Below are positions 8,107 to 16,880 of a stretch of DNA of 52,967 nt, piece after piece. The stretch comes from a virus. The notes below the pieces were generated by a model. It made no database searches, was not told the origin of the DNA, and saw nothing but the letters and a program-made list of their open reading frames with translations. Position 1 is the stretch's first letter. Every line of letters begins with the position of its first letter. Where the stretch lies: IMG/VR virus record IMGVR_UViG_3300025921_000005, positions 1 to 52,967 of that record. The stretch is one strand, 5' to 3'. A program made the position numbers and the translations under genes.

Positions 8107-9207
8107 ATGAGCACGACGTTCCGAAGCGTGTGGCAAGGGGCTGCGTTTCGCGCTGATCTCAGCGTGAACGGGATCGGTCCGCACGCTTCGGAACGGGTTA
8201 CCGACCCCGAGTGGCGCACGCTGCTCAATAAGGCAGTACTGAGTGCATGGCGCATCGCCGCCGCCGCACGCCCCGACTTTCAGGTCACCTCGCAAGACTT
8301 CACGATCAACTCAGGCGGATCGGCATCATTCGCCGTGCCCGCGTGGTTCTTTGACGTCATCGACGTCGTATGGGGACCCGACACGGCCGCCGAGTATTCG
8401 CTCGGCCCCTTCGCCTGGCAGAACCGGCGATCGCCCGGCGGCTGGTTCCCCGCCAACTTCGGCGGCATCTACAACATCGGCGGCAGCAGCGCGCGCCTCA
8501 TGGGCTCGAATATCTACATCGAGCCGAGTCTGCGCGCCGGCGGGACGTATCGGCTCTGGTTCTGTCCGTTGCCCAAGACGATCCGCGCCGATGCAACCGT
8601 CCGTCTCGCGACCACGGCGCCGCTTCCGACGTGCGTGGCGGCCGGTGGTCCCGGGTTGGGCAAGACGCTCACGGGTAGCTTCAACGGCGCGCTCAGCATC
8701 GACGGTGTGGCGGTCAACGCGAGCGACACGGTGCTCGTCGCCAATCAGGTCAACGCAGTCAACAACGGGATCTACTTCGTTGTGCAGCCGGGCGACGGTG
8801 CAACGCCGTTCATTCTCACGAGGCAGATCGTCACGGTCTCGACGGGAAACCTCGGCTTCATGGTCTACGTGTCGGCCGGCGCGACGAATGTTGACCTGTT
8901 CTTCGAGACCGTAAACCCCGCGACGACCACCGTCGACGTCACCACCTGGACGTGGGCCGAGGCGTTCATCGAACCGGCGCTCGATCAGTTCTCGGAGCTG
9001 CTCGAGTTGCTGACCGCGATCCCTGCCATGCAGCGGGACGACGACCTCGACCCGAAGCCGCTGATTCTGCGCGCGTTCGGCGCCGATGGTCAGAGCGGCC
9101 TCGCGGGTGAGCTCAAGGCGTACTTCCGCCAGACGCGGACGGGGAACGCGCCGTCGAAGATGGTCGACACCGACGCACGAGGCCCACGCAGTCCATGGAG
9201 CATTTGA
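8107..9207 (+). CDS. Putative head-tail adaptor carrying an inserted fibre-type module, 366 aa
   Basis: The N-terminal 160 residues and the C-terminal 80 residues (FIEPALDQFSELLELLTAIP) look like a podovirus tail-adaptor or neck protein: helical ends around a beta core, located right after the head genes. Residues about 164-284 match a module common in tail-fibre proteins, with the features VRLATTAPLP, LSIDGVAVNASDTVLVANQ and NNGIYFVV. The module is flanked by the adaptor-like halves, so it reads as an insertion. GGPGLGKT at 180-187 has P-loop spacing but belongs to this module and is not an ATPase site. The adaptor identity is moderate; the fibre-like module is clear. Confidence 0.6.
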   Translation: MSTTFRSVWQGAAFRADLSVNGIGPHASERVTDPEWRTLLNKAVLSAWRIAAAARPDFQVTSQDFTINSGGSASFAVPAWFFDVIDVVWGPDTAAEYSLGPFAWQNRRSPGGWFPANFGGIYNIGGSSARLMGSNIYIEPSLRAGGTYRLWFCPLPKTIRADATVRLATTAPLPTCVAAGGPGLGKTLTGSFNGALSIDGVAVNASDTVLVANQVNAVNNGIYFVVQPGDGATPFILTRQIVTVSTGNLGFMVYVSAGATNVDLFFETVNPATTTVDVTTWTWAEAFIEPALDQFSELLELLTAIPAMQRDDDLDPKPLILRAFGADGQSGLAGELKAYFRQTRTGNAPSKMVDTDARGPRSPWSI

Positions 9208-9208
9208 C

Positions 9209-9733
9209 GTGCAGATCAACTTCACGGCGCGCGGGACCGGCAATGCGGACCTCGATCGCATCGTCTCGGACGTCGCGACCGCGTTCAAGCGCATCGAGCG
9301 CGGCGGGGGGATCCCCCTCGGCTATGCGCCCCTCGACGAAAACGGGCTCATCGATCCCGCGTTCATCGGTGACGACGTGACGCTCTCGACGTTCATGGCC
9401 AGCGCGACGGCGGCCGCCGGCGTGGCCGCGACCGCGACGCTGCCGGCGGTCGTCGGCAAGACGCACGTGATCACCGCGATCCAGCTCGTGCGCGCATCGG
9501 CTGCGGCGGTCGCCGGCGGCGCCGTGCTCGTCACGACGTCGACGAACCTGCCCGGCAACCCATCTTGGTCGGCGGGCAACCTGATTGCCGCTGGTCAGAC
9601 GATCGTCGATCTCGACTGGGAGCCCAAGTTCCCGCTGCGCGCTGCCGCGGCCAATACGGCGACCACCATCGTCATGCCCGCCGCCGGCGCCGGCGTGGTC
9701 AACCGGATCAACGTGAGTTACTACCTTGTTTGA
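9209..9733 (+). CDS. Putative virion protein, 174 aa
   Basis: The start is GTG 9209, one base after the previous stop, with GGAG about 8 bases upstream. Residues about 40-60 (PLGYAPLDENGLIDPAFIGD) resemble the short linker found in many phage appendage proteins, before a beta-rich Ala/Thr/Val half that suggests a trimeric or surface structure. No enzymatic motif is seen. The role (tail accessory or adhesin) is inferred from location between adaptor and hub. Confidence 0.6.
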   Translation: MQINFTARGTGNADLDRIVSDVATAFKRIERGGGIPLGYAPLDENGLIDPAFIGDDVTLSTFMASATAAAGVAATATLPAVVGKTHVITAIQLVRASAAAVAGGAVLVTTSTNLPGNPSWSAGNLIAAGQTIVDLDWEPKFPLRAAAANTATTIVMPAAGAGVVNRINVSYYLV

Positions 9734-9737
9734 CGCG

Positions 9738-10088
9738 CTACTGACGGCAGGCGACGGACTGCCAATGCGTGGCGCCCGCGCCGCTGGCGGTCCACATCTC
9801 GGTTGGCGTCAGTTCCGAGACTCGCGAGAGCGATGTCGCTGGACCGTTCGCGCTCGAGGCGCTCGTGATCGTAAGTGTGAGGTACTGGCTGCTCGCGTCG
9901 TAGGTCCAGGTGCCGGCGTCGGTGGTGGGCGAAACATCGAACGTCTGACGCCAGCTGCCGTCGGGCATCAGGTCAAGCTCCTGGCCATCCGATCGCCAGC
10001 AGCCGACTGGGGACACCGTCTCCGCGATGGGCTCGGCGCCGCCGCAGCCAATGGTCACCAGGATCAGAGTCAAAAGAAGGTATCGCAT
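9738..10088 (-). CDS. Lipoprotein, reverse-strand moron candidate, 116 aa
   Basis: This is the only leftward gene within the late region. ATG 10088 has GGAG about 6 bases upstream. The N-terminus is a lipoprotein signal: MRYLL, then a hydrophobic stretch, then TIGC with Cys15 as the acylation site, followed by Gly-Gly. The mature part reads as a small beta barrel or sandwich (PVGCWRSDGQELDLMPDGSW, GTWTYDASSQYLTLTI), the pattern of lipocalin-like short domains. It would sit in the host membrane. Phage lipoproteins on the opposite strand are typically expressed from the prophage and may block superinfection or alter the host surface, which is inference here. Confidence 0.75.
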   Translation of the reverse strand: MRYLLLTLILVTIGCGGAEPIAETVSPVGCWRSDGQELDLMPDGSWRQTFDVSPTTDAGTWTYDASSQYLTLTITSASSANGPATSLSRVSELTPTEMWTASGAGATHWQSVACRQ

Positions 10089-10120
10089 GGTCGCTCCGTC
10101 CATCCGCTCCCTGGGTTGAA

Positions 10121-10178
10121 GCAGGCAGCGCCGGGAGCGCCAGCGCGCCGGGGGGTAATTACTCCCTCAGTTGCCTGC
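10121..10178. promoter_or_regulatory. Inverted repeat and palindrome upstream of the reverse lipoprotein
   Basis: GCAGGCA (10121-10127) and TGCCTGC (10172-10178) form a perfect 7-base inverted repeat, and inside it lies the palindrome GTAATTAC (10155-10162). The gap 10089-10227 lies between the divergent lipoprotein and hub genes and should contain the lipoprotein promoter. The elements could be operator or promoter parts. No clear -35/-10 pair could be fixed. Confidence 0.35.
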
Positions 10179-10227
10179 CAGAGAAGGATGCCGCGATCGG
10201 GCGCCGCCGTCAAGCGGGGGGCGCGCT

Positions 10228-13200
10228 ATGGGTAGCCGCTCGCCGTTGTTCGTGCCGCTGGGCGCCGGCATCCGAACCGATCTCGCCGACAAGCTGCTCC
10301 CGCTCGGGAAGGATCTCGAGGTCGAGAACATGCAGTTCGACCAGGCAGGGGCGCTGGTCAAGCGGTTCGGTCACCTGGCGCAGTCGGTCTCGGTCCCGAG
10401 CCAGTCGACGACACTTCAGCCGATCTGGCAGCTCGCGACGCACAAGGGCGCGCGGGTCTCACTTTCATACCCGAGCGGACAGAACCCGATCGCGACGTAC
10501 TCGTCAGCTGATGCCGGCTGGAACATTCCGTCCACAGCAAAGCACGGCCCAGTCCTCACGTCGCTTCAGAGGATCAATGCGAACGGAAACGCTCCACGGA
10601 TCGCAAGCGGCGCCGGCTTCTACTTTCTGCTCTACAAAGATCTCCTCGTCTTCAATCAGATGCGGTTCGACATGGTCGACGTCACGACCGGTCACACCGT
10701 TTCTTCGCAAACCTTCGTCGTAGGCGGTGGCAGCGCGGTCGCCGCGTATGACGTCATCTTCTGCAACGGCTTCGCGGTGGCTGTTACATATGAGTCCACC
10801 GGCAATATCGTATTTCGAACCCTGACTCCTTCGACCAAGGCAATTACCACGACAACGTTCGTTGTGGGCGGCACAGGTTCGTCGGCAATGGACGTCACTC
10901 TGCGCGGAACGACGGCGATTAGTGTGGCGTTTATGAACGCGGCCATTCAGCTCGCCGGTGTCGATTTCACTCCGTCCACACTTACGACGTCGGCCATTGT
11001 CTATCACGACGCAACCGCGGCTTTAATTCCGCTCGATCTCGGCCACGTGGCATGGGTGAATGACTTTGGCGGCTCTGGCAAGGTTGCCCTTGCCACCGTC
11101 TCAAGCACGCAAGGGCTGCGTGTTCAGTGGGATTTCTCCATTGGCGCCACACGCACAGCTGCGACGACCTACGCCGTCGATGCATCGATCACGGCCAATG
11201 TCGCGCAGCTGGTCGCATACACGACCGACGTCAGCGCTACCGGATCGTTTGTGGTCCTGACTTCCATCACCGGTTCGCCGCTCGGGAACTACCTGACCCG
11301 CATTGCCTCGCGAAACGGAGGCGTGGTTCAGGCTCCGAATGTCCTATTCCGGTCGCTTGTGCTTCTCTCCAAGGCGTGGACGCAGAACAACGCGTTCTAT
11401 GCTCTCTTTTCGTTCACCGGCGACGGTGGACAAGTGGCAGCAGGTAACAGCTATGTCATGCAGACCGGCACGCGCGCTAACGGTCAGCCTCCTCTTCCGT
11501 CGTACGAGGCAATCTTCGGGGTAGGCAACACCGGAAACACCGATCAGACCGGGTTGACGCTTAATTCTGGTCTTACGTCGGTGGTATCAACGTCTTCATC
11601 GACGTTTGTGGCGGCCGTATCGTTCTTGAATCGGATCGGCGCGACCGCTTCCGGTAGCTTCACATCCACGACTATCGGAATCGAAGTCGTTACGATCAAT
11701 CACACACAGCCGACGTCGGCTCCGGTCACTGGAACGCCAGTGGAAATCGGAAACACTCTGGTCGTGCCGGGGGGAGCGATCGGTCAGTTCGACGGGATTG
11801 GCTATGGCGAGATGGGATTTGCCTATTCGCCATTCGGCGCGACCCTGGCGTCGGGCGCCGGGGGGGCGATGACACCCTCTGCCACCTATTGGTACGTCTT
11901 CGTATTCGCTCGCCCCGATGGACAGGGGCGCTACTGGCGAAGTGGAGTCAGCATTCCGATCTCCGTGACCCTCGGCGGCGGTGACGGCCGCGTCACCATC
12001 GGCGTTCCGACCCTCCGAGTTACGGGATGGGGAACTACCGTCACCGAAATCTACCGAGGCGCGGCGAACGACGAGGCTCTGTTCCAGAAGGTTGGACAGG
12101 TCAACAACGATGTGACGGTTGATTCGATCAACTTCGTCGATACGTTTTCAGACACTCAGATCGCGCAGGGCGAGGAGGTCTACACCGGCCAGAACGACAA
12201 CGCGATCTTGAACAATGACACGATTCCAGGATCGTCCTTCGTGTTCGTCTGGCAGAACCGCGTTTGGTTCATATCGGCCGACGACCCAACCGAGCTCTGG
12301 TTCTCGAACGTCATCAGCCCCGGCAACGGTTGGCGCTTCAACGCGCAGAACATCGTCCGCCTTTCCGACGCGCATGGCCCGACCTATGCGGCCGGCGTCA
12401 TGGACGACAAGATCGTCGCGATCAAAGCCGACGCGGTCTACTCGTGGAACGGCGACGGGCCAGACGATGCCGGCAATGGCGGCTATGCGCCGCCGCTGGT
12501 CGTCGCGCTCGGGATCGGATCGACGAACCCGCGCTCAGTTGTCTCATCGAAGGATGGCGTCTTTTTCGACAGCACATCGAACCGCCCCGGTATCCAGATG
12601 ATCGACCACGGGCTCAACGTGGCGAGCGCGCCAGATGGCAGCGCGTTTGCGGGCGCGGTCCAACGCTATGCGACCGAGCAGATCATGTCGGCGATCCTCG
12701 TGCCCGAGCAGTCCCAGGTGCGTTTCTACTGCCTGTCGGGCCGCGTGCTGGTTTACGACATGATCAGCAAGAACTGGACGACGTTCCTGCTCAACCTCGG
12801 CGGCGCGCATGCGATCTCGGCGATTGCGACGAATGGCGGCGCGCTCATCGCCACCGACGCGCCGGAGATTTGGCTCGAGGATACAGCGGGCGCGACCTAC
12901 ACGGATGCGGGTCGGACGTTTGGCGAGCGGCTAGCGTCTCCATGGATCGCTGTCGGTGGCGTGAACGGCTTCGAACGAGTGATCCAGATGATCGGCTCGG
13001 GCAAGACGATCGGTGACCACACGCTCACCGTTCAGAAGCTCCACAACTACGACGACAACACGATCGTCGAGACTCGCACATTCGCCGAGACGGTCGCGAG
13101 CACGCCGCTTTGGAACTGGCAGTGGAATCGCCCGCGTGTCGCGCGCATGTCGGCGCTCAAGCTGATTCTGTCCGAGAACTCGACGACCGCCGGATTCAAG

Positions 13201-13275
13201 ACCGAGGGTGTGTCGCTTCTGATGGGCCTGCGCGATGGCCTCAATCGTCAACCAACCACCACGCGAGGTCCGTAA
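10228..13275 (+). CDS. Tail hub/nozzle-like protein, 1015 aa
   Basis: ATG 10228 follows a G-rich site about 7 bases upstream. The ORF is open 19 codons further but without a ribosome site. The N-terminus (PLGAGIRTDLADKLLPLGKD, LEVENMQFDQAGALVKRFGH) matches the layout at the start of short-tailed phage nozzle proteins, where a GG-x-D/N run is followed by a KR-x-G motif. The second half (about 620-950) has beta-propeller-like repeats (RVWFISADDPTELWFSNVI, GVFFDSTSNRPGIQMIDHG, VRFYCLSGRVLVYDMISKNW), as in P22 gp10-type hubs. It is longer than the usual 470-800 residues because of a Thr/Ser/Val-rich beta stretch at about 150-560. The role is to extend the portal channel and anchor the appendages. 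Confidence 0.65.
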   Translation: MGSRSPLFVPLGAGIRTDLADKLLPLGKDLEVENMQFDQAGALVKRFGHLAQSVSVPSQSTTLQPIWQLATHKGARVSLSYPSGQNPIATYSSADAGWNIPSTAKHGPVLTSLQRINANGNAPRIASGAGFYFLLYKDLLVFNQMRFDMVDVTTGHTVSSQTFVVGGGSAVAAYDVIFCNGFAVAVTYESTGNIVFRTLTPSTKAITTTTFVVGGTGSSAMDVTLRGTTAISVAFMNAAIQLAGVDFTPSTLTTSAIVYHDATAALIPLDLGHVAWVNDFGGSGKVALATVSSTQGLRVQWDFSIGATRTAATTYAVDASITANVAQLVAYTTDVSATGSFVVLTSITGSPLGNYLTRIASRNGGVVQAPNVLFRSLVLLSKAWTQNNAFYALFSFTGDGGQVAAGNSYVMQTGTRANGQPPLPSYEAIFGVGNTGNTDQTGLTLNSGLTSVVSTSSSTFVAAVSFLNRIGATASGSFTSTTIGIEVVTINHTQPTSAPVTGTPVEIGNTLVVPGGAIGQFDGIGYGEMGFAYSPFGATLASGAGGAMTPSATYWYVFVFARPDGQGRYWRSGVSIPISVTLGGGDGRVTIGVPTLRVTGWGTTVTEIYRGAANDEALFQKVGQVNNDVTVDSINFVDTFSDTQIAQGEEVYTGQNDNAILNNDTIPGSSFVFVWQNRVWFISADDPTELWFSNVISPGNGWRFNAQNIVRLSDAHGPTYAAGVMDDKIVAIKADAVYSWNGDGPDDAGNGGYAPPLVVALGIGSTNPRSVVSSKDGVFFDSTSNRPGIQMIDHGLNVASAPDGSAFAGAVQRYATEQIMSAILVPEQSQVRFYCLSGRVLVYDMISKNWTTFLLNLGGAHAISAIATNGGALIATDAPEIWLEDTAGATYTDAGRTFGERLASPWIAVGGVNGFERVIQMIGSGKTIGDHTLTVQKLHNYDDNTIVETRTFAETVASTPLWNWQWNRPRVARMSALKLILSENSTTAGFKTEGVSLLMGLRDGLNRQPTTTRGP

Positions 13276-13278
13276 GAC

Positions 13279-14964
13279 ATGGCCACTCCTCCGCCTGGCG
13301 CACCTCCCGCAGCCCCGCCCGCGGGAGCGCCGCCGGCCGCGTCGAACACGATCAGTATCCCCGGGATCGGACCGGCGACGCAGCAGCCAGACGGTACCTA
13401 CGTCGTTACGAGCGGACCTGCGGCTGGCGTCAAGATCGGCGCAGACGGGCGCGTCGACTCGCAGTCGCTCGCCAACGTCCAGGCGATCGCGAAGGCGCAA
13501 TCCCAGCCCGGGGGACTTACGACGCAGGGCCTTACCTATTTTCCAAACCCAGACGGAACTCTGACCATTACCGGACGAATCGACGGCAAGCCGTTGGCCG
13601 GTACTGATGCCGGAGGTCTCAATGGGGCCACCCTCAGCGCGAACGGGATGTATACGAAGCCCGATGGAACTCCGGTCATGGCCGGAGATCAGCCAATGTG
13701 GGCTGCCAGAACGCCATCGGGCGCGCCCGCAACCGACAATCCCAACTACAAATCAAACACCGTCACCGATCTGGTAACGAAGGACAACCCGATCGCCGGC
13801 ACTTTAAACGCGGCCGGTGATATTTGGCACGGCAAGTATAAGGATGCTGCGAGCGACTTCGGCGCTGGCGCGTCGGGCGGCACGCTTCCCCAGGTCGATG
13901 CGAACGGGAACATTGTCCCGGGCGACACAACGAAGGCGGTCGCTACCGATGCCGGCGTTCCCAGCGGGGTACCCGGTGTCACGTCCCCAGTGACGGGCCC
14001 CGGCGGCATCGCTGACCAGCTCGGTGGCTTGCTCGGCGGCCTCGGGATTGGCGGCAAAGGCGGGACGATTGACACCTCGGCTGCTGACGCCGAGACCGCG
14101 CGCGCGAACGCGCTCGCCGATGCGCTTGGCGGCAAGGCCGACATCGCTGGCGCGCAGGCCGACACTGACCGCGGTCTCGGCAGTCAAACGCGCGCGCAGC
14201 AGGAGCAGTCGATCTCTGATCTCCAGGATGCAGCCGCGGGGCGCGTCGCGAGCCCTGCCGAACTTCAGCTGAGGCAGCAGGCTGGGATCGATGCATCCCG
14301 CCAGTACGGTCTTGCCGCCGCGCTCCAGGGCAACAACCCCGCCGCCGCACTTCGGCAGGCGAGCCTGGGCTCCGCCACCATCGCCGGCACGACGAACCAG
14401 AACGCGGGGATTCTGCGCGCCAACGAGACCGCCACCGCGCGCAATGCGCTCGCGAACACGCTCTCGAACGTCCGCCAAAGCGACCAGGGCGCGGTGAATA
14501 CCGACGTCAACCAGCAGGGCACGATGACGCAGGGCCAGCTGACGAGCCAGGGTCAGGGCGTGACCTCTACGGGCGAGAAGCTCACCGCAGAGGCCGAGAA
14601 GGAGAAGGCCGACGCGGCCCGAGCGGGCGCACTGGTGGGCGCGGCCGGCACGCTCGGTGCGACGCTGCTGTCCGACAAGCGCGCCAAGAAAGACATCGTC
14701 AAGGCGTCGCTCGCCGACGCGCTCGGCAAGGGCGTCCACGGCGTCACGTTCGAGTACCGTCCCGAGTCCGGAGAGGACGACACGCCGCACTTCGGGGTGC
14801 TGGCCGATCAGCTCGAGCGCGTCGTTCCGGGCGTCGTGAAGCGCGACTCGAGCGGCTTCAAGGCGGTCGACACGGGACACATGACGCTTGCGAACACGGC
14901 GATTCTTGCCGAACTCGCCGCGCGCCTGATGGACCTCGAGAAGAAGCAGGGGGCGCGACGATGA
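13279..14964 (+). CDS. Virion protein ending in an S74-type chaperone domain, 561 aa
   Basis: The C-terminal 110 residues fit the intramolecular chaperone of tail spikes and fibres (peptidase S74): LSDKRAKKDI, then a GVTFEYRP strand, then FGVLADQLERVVPGVV and a final helix. Ser465 and Lys470 have the Ser-x4-Lys spacing of characterised self-cleaving members, so release of the chaperone after trimer folding is plausible. Upstream, residues about 1-250 are Gly/Ala/Pro-rich and 260-440 form a Gln/Ala/Asn-rich helical stretch like those of internal virion proteins. The order (between hub and ejection-type proteins) is odd for a fibre. It is therefore either an appendage or an ejection protein with a fibre-type end. 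Confidence 0.7.
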   Translation: MATPPPGAPPAAPPAGAPPAASNTISIPGIGPATQQPDGTYVVTSGPAAGVKIGADGRVDSQSLANVQAIAKAQSQPGGLTTQGLTYFPNPDGTLTITGRIDGKPLAGTDAGGLNGATLSANGMYTKPDGTPVMAGDQPMWAARTPSGAPATDNPNYKSNTVTDLVTKDNPIAGTLNAAGDIWHGKYKDAASDFGAGASGGTLPQVDANGNIVPGDTTKAVATDAGVPSGVPGVTSPVTGPGGIADQLGGLLGGLGIGGKGGTIDTSAADAETARANALADALGGKADIAGAQADTDRGLGSQTRAQQEQSISDLQDAAAGRVASPAELQLRQQAGIDASRQYGLAAALQGNNPAAALRQASLGSATIAGTTNQNAGILRANETATARNALANTLSNVRQSDQGAVNTDVNQQGTMTQGQLTSQGQGVTSTGEKLTAEAEKEKADAARAGALVGAAGTLGATLLSDKRAKKDIVKASLADALGKGVHGVTFEYRPESGEDDTPHFGVLADQLERVVPGVVKRDSSGFKAVDTGHMTLANTAILAELAARLMDLEKKQGARR

Positions 14965-16880
14965 GCGTTGGCTACGCACCGACCGATCCGCCGCCATTCG
15001 ACCCGAGCGCGCTGACGCCCGAGGACCAGGCGCGTATTGCCGCCCAGATGGCGCAGCCGGCGCCCCCGGTGCTGCCCGCGGCCGCTCCGCCTCCGCCGGC
15101 GCCTCCGCCCGCCCCGGCGCCCACGGGCATCGACGCCGTTGACCCGACGGCCGTAGCTCAAAATATTGCCTCGGTCGGGCAGCCGCCGGCGCCAACGTCG
15201 GCTCCCACTGCAACCCCCCCCGCAGCACCAACAGCGGTGCCGGCGGCTCCCGCCGAGACTCCCAAGCAGACCGACGAGCTGAAGGCAGCACAGACCGAAG
15301 CCGAGAAGTCGCGGATCGCGAACGACAAGGCGCAAGTCGACTTCCAGAAGGCGCAAGAGCCGTTCGTTCATCAGCGCGAGGATCTCGCGAATCAGCAGGT
15401 CGCGAACCAGCAGGAGTCGATCCGCCAGCAGCAGGAGATCCAGCGCCGCTACCAGGCGGCCGAGGATGCCGCGAACCAGCAGATCCAGGCAAGCCAGGAC
15501 GCGATCAAGAAGTTCAAGTTCCGCGACTACTTCTCCGACGGCGAGGGCGGCACGAATTGGGTGCGCAAGATCGGCGCGGCTCTGGCCGCGGCAGCGGGCG
15601 CGTACGGCGCCGGCCTCACGCACGGGCCGAACTACGCGCTCCAAATCCTGAACAAGGACATGGACGACGCGCACCAGCACCAGGTCGACGAGCTCGGGAA
15701 GATGAAAGACGAGGAGGTCATGCAGCGGACCGGCCTCAACGACATCCGCGCCGCGCGCCAGAAGGCGTTGGCCGACCTGACCGTCAACGATGCCGCGCGC
15801 GACCGGCTCATCGGTACGCAACTCGAGCAGGTGGCCGCGCGCCAGAAGACGGCAGAATTTGCGCCCGGCCTGGCGAAGTTCGCCGCGCAGTTGAAGCAGG
15901 ACGCCGACGAGAAGGACGCAGCCGCGAAAAAGGCTCTCGTCGAGCTCAATCTCAAGCTGCAGGACGAGCAGCGCAAGGCGCACCTCGATACGGCTTCGAT
16001 CGACGAAAAGGAAGCGCTCACGAAGTTGCACAACGTCCAGGCGGCGGCCGGCGGCTTCGCGCGCACCGCGCACGGCCATGGCGGCACGGGTGGCGGCGGA
16101 TCTCCGTCGACGGTTGGCGCCAATGCCGAGGAGCTCGCGCGCCGCATCCGCCAGGGGAAGGACGGTCGGCCGCTCACGGATGACGAGATCATCCACGCCG
16201 CAACCGAACTGCACATCCCTCTCGCGGGCAAGGCTGGAGTGGTCACGCTCGACAAGGTGCGCAGCGTGGCGAAGTTCGACGCCGACGCCGCGCTCAAAGC
16301 GAAGCGGGCCGGAATCCAGGACGAGCGGATCGAGAACACCGAAGCAAAAGAGTGGGCCAAGCAGAACGGGCTCGACGCGATCAATAAGTCGCAGCGCGAG
16401 TTGGAGTCGCTCGAAAAGCAGCTCAAGGACAACAGCAACAACCCGCTGAACCAGGCGCTCGCCGTCGAGAAGGCGGTCAGCGCGGCCCGCGGCGGCGCCG
16501 CCAGCAAACAGGCGCTCGCGCTCGCGCTGCACCACCTCGGCGGATCGCTCGACAACGCCGAGGGAATCATCAATGGCTGGCGCAATGGCACGCTCGGCGA
16601 CAAGCAGAAACAGAACTTCATCGACTTCGTAAACGGCCAACTCGGCGCCGCGCAGAAGGAAGGCGCGGATAAATACGAGGCCTTCAACAAGTATGTCGAG
16701 AGCCAGCCGGAGGCGAAGCGCCCGGGTCTGCTTGCGGCGCGCGGACGGCTGTTCTCGGGGATGGCCGGCTTCGGTGGCGGAGGCGGCGGTGGCGACATGG
16801 TCACGATCCGCAACAAGGCCGGACAGACGCGGCGAGTGACGCGCGAGGAAGCCAAGCGGCTGGGAGCCATCAATGAGTGA
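14961..16880 (+). CDS. Putative internal virion (ejection) protein, 639 aa
   Basis: ATG 14961 overlaps the previous stop (ATGA). The N-terminal 100 residues are Pro/Ala-rich and disordered. They are followed by a long coiled coil (about 100-175, LANQQVANQQESIRQQQEIQ), a hydrophobic Ala/Gly stretch (IGAALAAAAGAYGAGLTHG) and more Ala/Gln/Lys-rich helices, with a Gly-rich run near the end. This fits proteins stored in the head and ejected ahead of the DNA to form a channel. No lytic transglycosylase motif is visible. Position and composition carry the call. Confidence 0.6.
   Translation: MSVGYAPTDPPPFDPSALTPEDQARIAAQMAQPAPPVLPAAAPPPPAPPPAPAPTGIDAVDPTAVAQNIASVGQPPAPTSAPTATPPAAPTAVPAAPAETPKQTDELKAAQTEAEKSRIANDKAQVDFQKAQEPFVHQREDLANQQVANQQESIRQQQEIQRRYQAAEDAANQQIQASQDAIKKFKFRDYFSDGEGGTNWVRKIGAALAAAAGAYGAGLTHGPNYALQILNKDMDDAHQHQVDELGKMKDEEVMQRTGLNDIRAARQKALADLTVNDAARDRLIGTQLEQVAARQKTAEFAPGLAKFAAQLKQDADEKDAAAKKALVELNLKLQDEQRKAHLDTASIDEKEALTKLHNVQAAAGGFARTAHGHGGTGGGGSPSTVGANAEELARRIRQGKDGRPLTDDEIIHAATELHIPLAGKAGVVTLDKVRSVAKFDADAALKAKRAGIQDERIENTEAKEWAKQNGLDAINKSQRELESLEKQLKDNSNNPLNQALAVEKAVSAARGGAASKQALALALHHLGGSLDNAEGIINGWRNGTLGDKQKQNFIDFVNGQLGAAQKEGADKYEAFNKYVESQPEAKRPGLLAARGRLFSGMAGFGGGGGGGDMVTIRNKAGQTRRVTREEAKRLGAINE

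Noticed and set aside
8644-8667. P-loop-like GGPGLGKT in the adaptor-like protein
   Set aside because: It lies in the fibre-type module at a point where relatives have GVGATLTG-like residues; no Walker B or NTPase fold around it.
9726-10235. Forward frame opposite the reverse lipoprotein
   Set aside because: Arg/Gly-rich shadow of a clear lipoprotein gene with signal peptide and ribosome site on the other strand.
14808-16640. Long reverse-strand open frame opposite the internal-protein genes
   Set aside because: Same GC-bias shadow; composition is not protein-like and it conflicts with the well-supported forward genes.
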